64,000 nucleotides of DNA from Dermanyssus gallinae (GCA_003439945.1 QVRM01002399.1:62001-126000); one strand, 5' to 3'; positions 49,348 to 60,752 are shown, numbered from the stretch's first letter. Notes: generated by a model from the sequence alone, not told the origin. Numbers and translations: made by a program.

Positions 49348-51230
49348 CATTGCTTTGATTATTCTAACAATAGCAATAGTAATCAACGTAATACCGGCAA
49401 CACTGATAATGACAGTACGACATGAGAGCAAGGCGATGTGTGGCTGGCGCCGCCATTTTTCGGCGTTTTGATATGTTGTTTCACCTCGCGGATACGGTCC
49501 ATTATCGGCGGGCAGGCATTATTTTCCCTATTAGCAGTACTCGTAGTAGTAGTTGTAGTAGTATTATTATTAGTATTAGTAGTAGTAGTAGTAGTAGTAT
49601 TTAGTGACGCATATAAAGAAAGCGGTGGCCGCGGCGGGAAAATTGAGGATTGTTGACGCCGGCGGTAGCGCGAACGCTGCCACCGCTGGTCGCGTCGTCG
49701 TCGTCGTGGTGGTAGTTGTTGTTGTCACAACGGATAGCTGGCAGGCAGATCGGCAGATCGGCAGGCCGGCAAGCCGCACAGCGAACGAAGATCACGGCGT
49801 GAAGCAGCTGGCGGTGCTTCGGTGGTGGTGGTGGTGGTGGTGGTGGCGTCGTCGTCGTCGTCGCCGCCGCCGATGATGTCGTGGTTCATTCGGTGGCTGC
49901 ATTTTGGTATTGCCCGGCGGCCTCGATGGCGGCCGTCGTCGTATGACATCAGGCTTGAGGTAGGGAGAACGAGGGGAGGAGGGGGGGCGGGGGCGGGCGG
50001 GCGTTGGGGGAGAAGGGTCGGAGGTCAACTGGTCGCTGGTCGTTGGTAATTGGCTTGTTGTTGCTGCTGTTGTTGTTGCTGTTGTTGCTGCTGCTGCTGC
50101 TGCTTCTTGTGTTGCTGCAGTCCGCATCTGCATGACTAAAGCATCGGTTGTTGTTGTTTCTGTTGTTGTTGTTAGCGGTGGCGGTGAAGGCAGTTTGTTG
50201 GGTCGCTCGCCGGATCCTCCATCGTATCGGCGGCAGCGACGGCGGCCGTATTGCTATTAATTCGGTCGTGAGCGGGTCGTGTCGTCGTCGTCGTCGCGTC
50301 TGAGAGGTTCATGTTGTCGTTTATAGACACGATTGGTGTGCAGGGAGTGCGGTGGGGGACGGGGGGGGGGGGTCGGAGGGAGGCGAAGTGCGGGAGGGAG
50401 TGGGGGTGGTGGCGGATAGGCGAGCGAGTGGAGGGAAACAACGACGACGACGACGACGAGAAGTGCACAAGGGAGAAGAAAGCAAGAAGAGGCAGCGCCA
50501 ATACGAACGCTCTCGCTGGCTGGCTGGCTTGGTCGCTCGCTCGCTCGCCCGCTTGCTTCCCGCTTCTCGCACTCGCACGACGTCGCCCGGGGGACGCGAA
50601 TGAATCTGTACGCCGAAGCGACCCGAAGAGGGGCAGCAGCAGCAACAGCAGCACTACTACTACTACTACGATGACAACCCAGCGGCCAACGCGACACCGA
50701 CGTCTGCGTCAGCGAGTGCTTGCAACGCACGAAACACCACCGCCACGGTCATGCACGTTTGTACGCCGATAGGTCTGTCCTGCCTGCCTGCCTGTATATC
50801 CCTGTGTCTGTACGTCTCTGTGTCCGTAAGTATGTATGTGTGTATGTGGCCATACGTATGACTCTAACCAAACCGCGTATCGGCTTCTTCGGCGACCCGA
50901 ACGTCGGTGTGAACGTCGGCGGCCCATGCTTGCCACCACTCATTGGCAGCTATTGCTGATTGACTAAATGACTAGCCGACCCCGGTCGGTCGCTCGCTCG
51001 GTCGGTCACTCATTCATTCATTCACGCATTCACCCGATTGCAGCGGCGGCAGCAGCAGCAACAGCGACGACGACGCTGATACGATACGGTCCTGCCATCG
51101 AAACCATCTGTCGTTGGACAAAGATAAAATACCGGACAACGAATTATAGACAAAACACAGAGCAAGACACGCTAGAGATTCACAGAGCCAGGGAGCAGGG
51201 CGAGAGAGAGAGAGAGAGAGGGGGGGGATA
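49275..51230. repeat. low-complexity island 8
   Basis: It begins with a long (ATT)n array (about 49279-49347). After it come GTA triplets at 49540-49600, GTC/GTT at 49695-49728, (GGT)n at 49820-49847, and GTC/GCC at 49848-49875. A G-rich stretch lies at 49970-50010, TTG/CTG at 50053-50105, a G-run near 50360-50370, and (GAC)n at 50438-50460. CTGG/CTCG units lie at 50513-50550, TGCC units near 50780-50795, and (GA)n at 51199-51220. Overlapping Pro-, Arg-, Val- and Thr-rich frames occur on both strands and none is supported as a gene. Confidence 0.55.
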
Positions 51231-51645
51231 AAGGAAAAGATATGATCAACCACATAGTCAGCAGCCAATTACAACCACACAGCTACGGCGACTGTATCAT
51301 TCATATCAAATAAATAAGCACTGCTTCTCATTATTGTATATATTATATATAAACGGGGAAGAAGAAATAAAGAGAGAGAGCATGCGACATAATTATACAA
51401 AAAGGTGTATATGGTGGAATGTGTTGGCCATTGTGATGCGCATGTGTACTATTCAGTGCCTTGTTAGACAAATCGTACAAAACTTTTCTAACAATTTAGC
51501 AGTGCGTATGCTGCAGACGCAGTTACAAAGTTTTCGCTTGTGAGTTTATATCATTTAGAGATTTTAGACATTGTTCAGTTACCGAGCGGCGAATGATTAC
51601 AGCGTAATTGTAGCGCTAAAATGCATAATATGAAGCTATCGGGGG

Positions 51646-51692
<47 letters not shown>

Positions 51693-51778
51693 ATTGTTTA
51701 TTAACCAATATTTGGTTTATGCACATATGTGCTAAAGCTCTCCTAAATAACTTTTATCAGCGATATTGCTTTTGTACA
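51231..51778. repeat. unassigned sequence with (TA)n
   Basis: No gene is seen. A long (TA)n array lies at 51652-51689. Confidence 0.5.
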
Positions 51779-52276
51779 CTATTGAAGGTGATACAGATCA
51801 CATGATTTTCCGCATAGGTTGCATTCACACTCGGTTGATATCTCATGCCACCCATTTCGTATACATATCTTCATATGAAATCCATGCATTGCAAACCCAG
51901 TAACAAAGTATCTGTTTCTACAACATGGGCTCTTCCAGTAGTTTGTAGTCATTGCTCTAGTCACATAAAAACGCCAATCAACATTTGCAAATTTATACTC
52001 CCGTTCGGCAAGATGATTCTCAAAGGCCTCCGTTCTCGGTAAAGCATAAGTTCCTCTGAGCTCCTCCACAAAGAGTGGTATCAAAGCCAACAGACACACA
52101 AGCCGATTGCGGCCAGTGCGGTGAACTTTTAGCACTCTTTTTAGAAAACTGGCTTTAAATTTGTCAAGTACTTCCAGATTTGGTTTTGATAGGTGGGGCC
52201 ATTTGACCTGTATCCCGTAAGCAGCGGTCGGCGCAATCTTTAAAATAAAAAGTTTGAGAGCGACATCCAGCGACAA
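51779..52276 (-). pseudogene. LINE ORF2 C-terminal region with zinc knuckle
   Basis: An open frame of 165 codons. Residues 5-60 (from DVALKLFILKIAPTAAYGI to LDKFKASFLKRVL) match the region after the RT palm of LINEs known from chelicerates and other invertebrates, as I recall them. Near the end, CECNLCGKSCDLYHL is a Cys/His knuckle cut by a stop where such proteins normally continue. There is no RT palm upstream. The 5' side lies about 20 bases from a (TA)n array (52299-52322), so this is a truncated copy. Confidence 0.65.
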
Positions 52277-52292
52277 CCGATGAGGCTCTGGG

Positions 52293-52298
<6 letters not shown>

Positions 52299-52322
<24 letters not shown>
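52299..52322. repeat. (TA)n microsatellite between two LINE pieces
   Basis: A pure (TA)n run just upstream (on the minus strand) of the LINE C-terminal relic. Confidence 0.9.
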
Positions 52323-52329
<7 letters not shown>

Positions 52330-52409
52330 CACTTATGCAAATGCATAAGTATTGTATTTATTTAGATTCTTTAGATGCACATACAATTCTTGACGCCGAT
52401 TTGGTTCGG

Positions 52410-53139
52410 CTACGGCAGAAAAGGGAGTCTCTTGCCCGTGGGCAATGAACCGATTATGGACGCGGCGTTTCCGCGTTGAATTTCAACTGATATCCTTTGT
52501 AGCAAAGACTGCCATGACCTTCTATCACCGGTTGATGCAGCAACTCTAGATCCCAGCTCCGCCAGAAAGCTCCTTGTGATTTTTCCCATTGGGCCTAATG
52601 TCTCGAAGGCAATTGGTTGAACGATAAAGTTTTGTTCCAGTTCACGATATTTTGCCAACTTGCGATCTTCGGCAAGGTGAGCGGCTGCTCCGACCTCCCT
52701 GCTGGTATGGCGAGCATAAGAAGCGGCCAACGTGCAAGACACGGTGACGTCGTACACAAGGCAGCGACCTTCACTCCATGGAACTAGAGTCAGGCCGTCC
52801 GGACGCAGTTGGCTGTTGGCTGACAGTCCGACCGGCTCCTTGACTGCCGGTATGTGGGCAGACTGCATTGCTCGGTGTATTACGTCGATTAAAGCTGAAT
52901 GTCTTGAGAACCTACCGGCGCTCCTCTTGCAAGCGAGAGCATGCTCACCCGTAGAAGACACCGGTAGGTCACATCTTGCACAGTTATGTGCGAAGCAGAC
53001 TGATTCCCCCAGGCGCAGGCCGGAGACGATGCGGAGTGTGGTATTGTCCAGCATCGTCCCCAGCTGCGGTGAGGGAATGGCCTGAAGCCACTTTCCGCTC
53101 ATCGGATCTATCACGGCTTTCAATCGCGCCTGCTCTTTA
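52410..53139 (-). mobile_element. LINE C-terminus: zinc knuckle and PD-(D/E)XK endonuclease, copy B
   Basis: Best-preserved copy of this domain in the window: about 242 codons are open from the (TA)n array (53143-53162) to the stop at 52410. In order it shows a leader (LKAVIDPMSGKW, W-L-Q-A-I-P), GLRLG, a zinc knuckle C-x2-C-x9-H-x3-C, RHSALIDVIHRA, RPDG followed 16 residues later by the Asp of YDVTV, then QPIAFETLGPMG and LLQRISVEIQRGNA near the end. These are the usual landmarks of LINEs with a restriction-like endonuclease. The RT that should precede it is absent, so the element is 5'-truncated or split by the (TA)n array. The frame stays open through the array. Confidence 0.85.
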
Positions 53140-53142
53140 ACG

Positions 53143-53162
53143 TATATATATATATATATATA
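53143..53162. repeat. (TA)n microsatellite at the 5' edge of LINE copy B
   Basis: A pure (TA)n run touching the first codons of the recognisable LINE frame. A (TAA)n run lies further out at about 53312-53334. Confidence 0.9.
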
Positions 53163-53790
53163 ATCATCCAAACTTCCTCGCCCGTTAACTAAGCACATTC
53201 TAGATTTAATATTACAAGTGCTCAATGTTTCGTTATTGCAGGTGTGCTTAGTTTCCAGGCTCGGGCTAAGAAATATCTCTATAAAAACGTATATATCACC
53301 CGTTAGCTTTTAAATAATAATAATAATAATAATATCAGAGGCGGAAATTTAGGCAGCCGATTGAAAAAAATATGCGTAGCTAAAATGGACGATTCCTTGG
53401 ACACGCTCGTCACAGCTGTGACAATCGATGACAGTTGCATGCATTTAATGCAAACAAATAAGTCGTTTTTATTCAAGGCTATTCTCCGTCCTCTACGGGC
53501 CTCAGGATAAATTCCAAACTCGATGGGGACGGAGGATCGTCCAGTTGCATGCATCTGCTGTCGCGTAGCATAAACACTATCTTACAGCATACGGCCTTGA
53601 CAGCAAGACTTTTTTTTTGTGCATCGGATGCCGAGCCACGCAAAACGAATAGAAGAATGTGGAAAGCAAAATACATCGACATCAATAACAAGGGCAATTG
53701 GCTCATTATCTAGTTTTCTAAAGTCAAACTCCGCTTATATCCATTCGCTCGTTATTATACGTCGGACTCAACACCGGTACGCGCGGCGAC
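53163..53790. other. unassigned sequence
   Basis: It contains (TAA)n at about 53312-53334. No gene is recognised. Confidence 0.35.
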
Positions 53791-55040
53791 AGCAATCGCA
53801 CCAAGAAAGGCGACGACGACGACGACGACAACAACAACAACAACAACAACAACGGGATCTTGAAGCAAGTGAGAGCGAATGAGCTATGGTTGTTGTTGTT
53901 GTTGTTGCTGTGGTTGGACGATGTCGCGGTGGGACATCGGCTCGGATGTCATCACGTCTGCACTGATGCTATTGCAACAGTCACCAACGGGTCTCCAACC
54001 GAGACGGGTCATCTAATCAATATTACAACGTGAGGTGTCCTGCCGAGCTCGCCGTATGCTTTTGGGTGTCTGTCTGTCTGTCGATCGGTCGGTCGGTCGG
54101 CCTGTCTGTCTGTCTGTTTGCCTGTCTACACGCGTCTATCTATCTATCTATGTGTGTGTGTGTGTGTGTGTCTATGTATGTGCGCGCGAGAGTTGGTGTG
54201 AGCTGCTGAGCGAGCATATGAGCTTCAGTACTCAACTCGATCGAGCACAAGAGGTACTCACTCACTCATTCGGCCATGTTTGACTAAGACGAAGATGTTC
54301 TACTGCTGCTGCTGCTGCTGCTAGTCGATGGCTATGGCACTCAGCTGAAGTCGTCGTTGTCGTCATCGTCGTTGTCGTCATCGTTGTTGTTCAGTTCTGT
54401 TGGTTGGCATGTCATCCGTCCATGAGTTGGTACCCCGTGTGTCGCGCATCGAGAGGAAGCAGGCAGGCATTCAGGCAGGCAGGGTACGCGACATACAGAG
54501 GCGAGCGGGGGTGGACGGAGAGAGGATGGACTGGGAATGGATGGCGGACGGGGCATATGACAGCGGGCGCAGACGACGGGCCAACAATGCCGATGTCGTC
54601 GTGATCGAGACGGCGGCAGCGGTGGTGTATCATCGAGCACAGGCAGGCAGGCAGGCAGACAGAGGTCAGCATGAATGAAGCAGCCGCGAGTACGCTCGCC
54701 TTTAATGGGCGTCATTGACGGTGGGGGTGGAGCAGCGGGGGTTCTTCGCGTTCTTCGCGTTCACGAGGTGCCCTCTCGTAGGCCCAAAGCCGCCAGGAAT
54801 GTACGCTGCGCTACGCCACGCGGACGTTACGTTGTGCCTTCGACGCGACATGCGCGCGCTATCTGTCGTCGTCGTCGTCGTCGGATCCCTTCCGGTGTCC
54901 CGCTAGACGCGAGACAGCGTCGCAGCATGCGCAGGCATTTCTTTGTAGCAGCCAGGAAAAGAGCAGACGGCGCCAATGACGACGACGGCGGTAAAAAAAA
55001 AGAAAAGCTCAGCTCGAACGAGACACACGAACGTTAGGTG
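53791..55040. repeat. low-complexity island 9
   Basis: GAC and CAA triplets lie at 53812-53852, (GTT)n at 53887-53908, and TCTG/CGGT units at 54065-54125. TATC units lie at 54137-54150, (GT)n at 54151-54171, and (CTG)n at 54303-54322. GTC/ATC triplets lie at 54350-54390, and GCAG units at 54455-54482 and 54640-54660. Frames on both strands are biased. No gene is supported. Confidence 0.5.
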
Positions 55041-55652
55041 TCGTCAAAGACACGTCACACAGCAGGTCTACGTCACAACTTATCGATACCTGCTCAACTA
55101 GGATTTAGAATGAACGTGCCGCTCAGTAATAGGGGATCTCTTCTTCGAGCGTTTGAACGTTTTACCTGCAGTTACCTGTGCTGTATATCTAGTTGTGGTG
55201 TTTTGCATTTGATGTATGCAAAATATTTCAGCAAATACTTGTATGTGGAAAATTAATAGCAAGTTCAGAGAATCATTTCATGGAACTAATGATATTTAGG
55301 TTATCTCCCGCAACGTTCTAATATGTGGAACGTTCACGACATATTTAAAGATATTTGAACTTATTAGATCTACACTGCCTTATTTTATGTTTGTCTTTGT
55401 CTTCATATATATATATATAAATATATTAGTTGTATCCGTCCCAATATAGAACTTGCCAAACTAACTGCATCTATTTGATTTTGCAATATTCCACCTGACG
55501 GAGTACCAGTATCATGAATATGCCCAGGTATACTCGTACGAGTGTATGCAATCACAGAGTCCTTTTCAAGGTAGGTCTTTCGAAATATTGGTAGGGTGGC
55601 TGATGGAACTTTGAGCTTTATGCGAAGCATGACGAAACCGTTGTCGGCACCC
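55041..55652. other. unassigned sequence
   Basis: A short (TA)n lies at about 55405-55420. A minus-strand frame (55654-55403) has ordinary composition but no motif I recognise. Confidence 0.3.
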
Positions 55653-55709
55653 ATTAAAAGAAGACGGTAGCTTAATATTATAGATATTAAGCTGCCGTCT
55701 TTTTTTAAT
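55653..55709. repeat. 25-bp foldback
   Basis: Arms at 55653-55677 and 55685-55709 pair at 23 of 25 positions around a seven-base loop. The arm core is GACGGTAGCTTAATA. The right arm ends in a T-run, which would resemble an RNA polymerase III stop if it were transcribed rightward. The size fits a short hairpin RNA or the core of a tiny inverted-repeat element. Confidence 0.75.
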
Positions 55710-55956
55710 GTTATTCATAGATATCCGCGAGCTGTCTATACTGTACGCCGAGCCAACGCAGAATTGCAGTCGCTCCGTGTATTTCTCAGTGTTCATAATA
55801 TATATTTAATCAATGTGTATCCCACACCACGTGGCTATCACCAGAACGCCTAGCGCTAAGATCGCTTGGCTCCTTAACGTCCTTAAATGCTTGACAAGTT
55901 AATTTTATATTGTATAGATTTAAACATACAGCTGGTATTTATTTGGCTGGACCCTT

Positions 55957-55998
<42 letters not shown>

Positions 55999-56050
55999 GC
56001 CAAATGTAGCATAGCGGTAGCGCACAAAGACAGCGTGTCCTTACGGACGC
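55710..56050. repeat. (CA)n-(TA)n compound microsatellite and flanks
   Basis: A (CA)n run at about 55956-55972 passes into (TA)n at 55973-55998. The next bases (about 56003-56020) contain TAGCATAGCGGT, close to a polymerase III A box, but no B box is seen downstream. Confidence 0.55.
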
Positions 56051-56059
56051 CGCCATCTT

Positions 56060-56335
56060 GAAGTATGTTTTGAATACGCTGATGATTCCAATATAAGATT
56101 TACAACGGAGTATCGATGATATTGCTCGTTGTTTTTCAACGATTCACTTGCAAATTGAATATTCGCACACGGTCCCAAATATGTGTTGTTGAAAACATAG
56201 CAATCAGAATTATGTCAATAAAATCAACTGCAATGGACATCTATACGTTACCCATGGACATGGCTTGGGAGTCAAGTTCACAGACTATCTCAACAATTGG
56301 GTTCTTAATACGCATTTTTGCTAAAACTTGATTCT
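56060..56335 (+). pseudogene. possible LINE RT relic with YADD
   Basis: Plus strand near 56067-56090 reads CFEYADDSNI, a motif-C-like block. About 50 codons later, GLGVKFTDYLNNWVLNTH (about 56265-56320) resembles the Y-L-G-V-x-x-x-x-x-L-x-W block of CR1/Jockey-like LINEs. Stops lie between them. The match is short, so confidence is modest. Confidence 0.4.
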
Positions 56336-56837
56336 AGTTCACCTTATCTATGTGCGCCGTGGTTCAAAATATCCACACGTATGCATCATACTGTCGCCAA
56401 CTTGCCGACTTTTGAATGCCTCACAACAGCGGTGCCTTAGCTCGGGTACAGCGGGTCAGCATTGTTCACCACTTCTGGGACATCGTGAGCAGTCTACGGA
56501 GTTTTTTTGGTGACCACCAAACCGGTCTCTCACACAGACCGAATAAGTAACCTTATCTTCTGATGCAAGACCAAATATATCTGTCGGAATGGTACTCCAT
56601 CAATACTGCATGTATCTTAAAATGATGATGTCCCAGACCAATATCGTTTAGTTTAGTTCATATAGCTTTTACCCCAACATCATTTATTGTTCACAAAAAT
56701 AGTTTTACTCTATACTGATATTAACATAATATGAAGTTATGTCCTGAATGCATTTTTATTTTACTCATAACGAGGTGTAAATAATTGTCCCCAGCAAACG
56801 TGACGACAAACTACATCAGCCCTACTCCCAGGCCTGG
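56336..56837. other. unassigned sequence
   Basis: No gene or array is recognised. Confidence 0.3.
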
Positions 56838-57310
56838 TTTCGACCACCTAGACAAGGTACCAAGCACCGCCGTGGCGTTACCACGTTGTATATCCAATCA
56901 CAGCCTTTGCCGGAAAAAAATCACCAGCGCGTAGGTCTCCCGTGTCCAATCTCAGACACTTGCATACCTTAATAATAACTCCCTCAGTAGTTTTAATGGA
57001 CCTAAGGTCTCAACAGCAAAAGGTCGAAAATTCATAGAGGTTCCGATAGGTGCATACTTCCGACACTTATTTCTTTCCGCCGGCGAAACAGCATAACCAG
57101 CCTGGGTAGCGCCGTGACTGACCAATGAAGGTGCTAAAGAGTCAGTCACGGTAGCGTCCCAGACGAGTGTCTTCCCACTCTCAAAGGCTGTTAGGGTCAT
57201 CCCGTCAGGTCGACGGGAGTCGTCTGTATACAAGCCTGCGGGTTCGAGAACACAAGGGTAGCCAGAAAACGTTAGCGCTAGGGTATCATTCAGTTATGTC
57301 CTTAGGAGTA
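56838..57310 (-). pseudogene. LINE C-terminus: PD-(D/E)XK endonuclease, copy C
   Basis: Third copy of the same domain. Its homologous reading starts near 57300 (a piece ending CVLEPAGLYTDD) and runs to RPDG (about 57212), with the Asp of WDATV 16 residues later. FAVETLGP follows, then a frame change near 56955, and finally a tail LDIQRGNATAVLGT near 56875-56835. The zinc knuckle that should lie upstream is missing. It is more broken than copies A and B. Confidence 0.78.
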
Positions 57311-57370
57311 ATATAGCATTAACTTTAGAGATTCTTATGTTTAATGTCACACAACTGGCCTACCAGCCCC

Positions 57371-57394
57371 TATATATATATATATATATATATA
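57371..57394. repeat. (TA)n microsatellite abutting the LINE RT
   Basis: A pure (TA)n run that touches the first recognisable RT codons on its right and lies about 60 bases from LINE copy C on its left. Confidence 0.9.
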
Positions 57395-58796
57395 GTCACA
57401 CTGCCTTCCTCAACCTCACGTGAAGAAATACTGAGTGCAATGAAGACTTTTAGCCGAAGTTCAGCTGCCGGCCTAGACTTCATAAGACCTCGTCTGTTGC
57501 AGGACTTAATGTCTGGTGCACTGGGGAGCTCGGCCAGTCGACTAGCGGACGCCATTGCTAAAGTGGTTGATGTGCTCAGATGGGACTCGCCTCCGGCTTC
57601 TCTTTTACCACTCATCTTTGGGGCAAGAATGTTTGCATTAAAAAAAAGATGGCTCATTACGTCCGATCGCTTGTTCTTCAGTCGTTCGTTGACTGGAGGC
57701 CAAAATCGGCTGCTACGATAATAAGGAAGCTATTTCAGCAACCTTTGATCAACACCAGCTAGGATTCGCTGCCCCCGGGGGTACAGAGGTGGTGGTCCAC
57801 TGTGCCCGTGCATTTTTGCAGTCGCGCAAAATGCCAACGGTAATGGTCAAATTGGACTTCCGAAACGCCTTCAATAGCGTCCGGAGGGACCATTTGCTTC
57901 GAGCCGTCAAGTCGTGGGCACCATTACTGTTTCACCAGACGAACCTGGTCTATGGTTCAGGACCATCCCACCTAGTAATGCCCCAGAGCGTTATGGCCTC
58001 GCAGACAGGTCTTCAGCAGGGTGATCCCCTGGGTCCTCCACTTTTTTGTTTGTGTATCAAGGAATTGGTGGATTCACTGCAGTCCCCCCTTAATGCCTGG
58101 TACTTGGATGACGGGATTCTGGGTGGGGACCTCCCGACCGTACTTGACGATATCCGGAAAGTTAATGATTTTAGTGCAATTAGCGGGCTGACACTGAACC
58201 CGGTCAAATGTAAAGTATATGTCATATCTCCCAAAGAATTTGAGCCATTAGATTTAGGTAACCTTTTAAACTTGCTCCCGGGCTGTCGCGTAGTGGACAA
58301 GGTTGACCTGGAGCTGCTAGGTGTCCCCTTATTGCCGGACGGCATTGCAAAAGCATTAGACAGTCAAAGAGATAAACTCGACTTCGCCACAGACAGACTA
58401 CCCCAATTGGGCGCCCACTGCGGTCTATTCCTTCTTAGATCTTGTTTTTCAGCCACGAGGTTAACACACCTTCTTAGAGGTTCCAACCTGTTTTTATCAC
58501 CAGAGCTTTTACAACCATTTAATGGACTTAGTTTAAACATTTTAGAGATCATACTAAATCTTAAGCTGACTGATGCGGCAAGGGAACAAGTAATGCTCCC
58601 GGTTTCTTTAGGCGGTCTAGGTGTGCCGGACGCGGTCATGATGGCAGGACCCGTCATCGTGGCGTCATTGACCCAGGCGGCGGACAGGGTTAAAACATTA
58701 TTAGACAGTGATGGTTGGGATGCCTATAACGTTGAACTTCAAAAGCTGACCGAAGAATTGTCGTTGCTATTTGGGCCTATCGCAGAGCTCTCTTAG
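57395..58796 (+). mobile_element. LINE reverse transcriptase, nearly intact, 5'- and 3'-truncated
   Basis: This is the reverse transcriptase domain of a non-LTR retrotransposon, probably the family that also left copies A-C. The first part (57395-57650) has SREEILSAMKTF, SAAGLDFIRPRLLQDL and LIFGARMFALKK. A frameshift in an A-run (about 57640-57648) moves the reading. The second part is open for 335 codons from 57789: VKLDFRNAFNSVRRDHLL (motif A, Asp codon at 57855), GLQQGDPLGPPLFCL (motif B, from about 58008), and WYLDDG (motif C, Asp codons at about 58107-58112; Leu in place of the more usual Ala). The thumb follows to about 58796, with LSLGGLGVP-like sequence near 58605. All three catalytic aspartates are present. 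The zinc knuckle and endonuclease that should follow are replaced by another LINE's ORF1. Confidence 0.85.
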
Positions 58797-58799
58797 AGT

Positions 58800-60200
58800 C
58801 TTTTCAAGGTAAATTTCCAGCAAGACTGCAGGGCTCGTCGGGAGGCCCTCAGGCGTAGAAGAGAAGCTAACGCACCTCAGAGAAGAACACAAAGCGCTGC
58901 GGCAGGAGCTCCAAGCAAGAGCACAAAGCGAGCCTCGAGGAACTGGCGGAGCACAGACTACTAGAGGAGACGAAGGATCAAACGACCAGGATACCAGAAG
59001 GCAAAGTGGTGTTCTGAAGATGCCGAAGAAGAGAGATTAGGCAATGCAGATAGAATTGATCAACATCCAAAACAGAGATCACAAGATCGAAGAAATCAAC
59101 GAAAAAAGGAAGAATCATAAAAACAAAGATGGAAATGCTTGACGAGAAATGGCCCGGGGAAGTGTTTAATCACGTTAAACTCACACTAGTGGATTCGACA
59201 CACAGAGGAAAGTACAAGTTAGTATGATAACAAAAATATCGATGCTGAGTAGAAGATGATGGAAATTTCAGAAAGCAGTTTCCCACAATGGCGGCCGTCT
59301 ATTATATGTCAATCGGATCAGCAGCGGTTCTCAAAAATTCCGATGCCCTAGAGACGAAGGGCCTCTGACCGCGTAACGGTGTCTAGTAGCGGACGTAGTA
59401 GAACTGCAGGAACAATATGGATAGCAAACCAACTATCCTCAACGTTGTGGGAACGCTAGTAAGAAAAGCGGTGTAGCTAGCGGCGAGCAAGATATCCTCT
59501 TCCGCATATTGTTCTTGAGAGCCGCACGATGCGGGCTGTCCGCAATCTGGAACTGAGCTGTAGGGGAACAGGCAGCGCAGCCATATTGAGGGTGGCAATG
59601 TGGAGGGCAATCACATTCGCCGGCTCGAGGGAACCACCAAAAGGGCGGGCAGGCTATTGGATCTAACCACATCGGACTACTGGAATGCGCTCCGACATCT
59701 GCAGAGATGCCGGAACCCGTCTGACAATTGCCCTATTAGGTGTAAACCCCTACTAATTAAGTCGGTCTCAAGACTGCGGTGAAAGTATCAGAAAGCCAAC
59801 AGTAAGGCCAACCAGATCACGCCTAGGAGGCAGCGACTCTAATGCGCCTTATTGAAAGCATCGCCAGCTATTATAAAGAAGGTTTGAGACCTTAAGATCC
59901 TCACCTTGGGAAACAGACTGAGGAGTGAATACGGCTCCTCACATACTATAAGTGTAGGGTAGAAAGGAGAGGTAAGAGGTAGAGAGGTCCCCGAGCAGCA
60001 AAGAAGGCAGCACCTAAGGTCTGCTACTGCTGTGGGGACCTACAACATATGCTTCAAGCCGCTCGTTAAGATGCTATGTTTTTAGTATAGAAGACCACAA
60101 AGCGGACGGAATGGCCCAGAAGATCGGAAAAATAAAGAAGGTGGAGGCAGCAAAGGAAGAACGCGAGAAGCACTTTTTTTGCAAGGGATGGTGCTAGTAA
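58800..60200 (+). pseudogene. LINE ORF1 (gag-like) relic with coiled coil and zinc knuckle
   Basis: Heavily broken plus-strand reading. An early Arg/Glu/Lys-rich, coiled-coil-like part lies at about 58840-59110. The middle is unclear, then CRVERRGKR appears near 59950. A C-x2-C-x4-H-x4 knuckle (CYCCGDLQHMLQA, 60022-60060) follows, in which the last Cys has become Ala. This layout (coiled coil then CCHC) is typical of ORF1 in R1/Jockey-like LINEs, where the protein binds the element's RNA. Confidence 0.55.
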
Positions 60201-60625
60201 GTGGGCAGTGGCGGTACCCAACCAAAAAGCACTATAATATCAACGGTTCTTCAAGTGAATCTTAAGCTTCTCGGAGCACACAATACGCTAAAAGAGATGG
60301 TTAGGTAGGAGGACACAGGGTTGTGCTTGGTGCCGCCTAAGTGTTCTGATTATTACCGAACACGCGATAAACCAAAAATGACCGAATTGGTCTTGAAACA
60401 ATCACGGCTATAATGCTGATTAATTTTAAACCACTCGGACCCAGGGGAGGAGTGCATTATTTGGGCTGAAAAAGCTTTTAGGTAAATGGGGCCTTATTGG
60501 CACGCAAAGTGTTCTTCAACAGGCTGAGCGAGATTTTAAGGGCGACAGGCGGACATATTGAGAGCGAGAAGCTATTTCGAAATATTCTGGAAATAGGCTA
60601 TAGTGCTTTGATGAAATTCGCTCTG
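60201..60625 (+). pseudogene. start of LINE ORF2 (APE endonuclease) relic
   Basis: It follows the ORF1 relic in the expected order. TVLQVNLKLLGAHNTLKEMV (from about 60245) resembles the L-Q-x-N-L-x-x-x-x-A-x-x-L start of ORF2 in R1/Jockey-like LINEs. A piece with EECIIWAEKAF (about 60450-60480) and one with [11 protein letters not shown] (60524-60556) resemble later endonuclease blocks. A (TA)n array starting near 60630 ends the recognisable sequence. Confidence 0.5.
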
Positions 60626-60629
60626 AATT

Positions 60630-60662
60630 TATGTATATATATGTGTATATATATATATATAT

Positions 60663-60752
<90 letters not shown>

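Noticed and set aside
55999..56060. Possible tRNA gene (A-box-like TAGCATAGCGGT)
   Set aside because: No B box at the right distance and no cloverleaf can be formed.
57107..57155. 11-bp inverted repeat (CCGTGACTGAC and its complement)
   Set aside because: It lies inside the recognisable endonuclease frame of LINE copy C and is better explained as coincidence in coding sequence.
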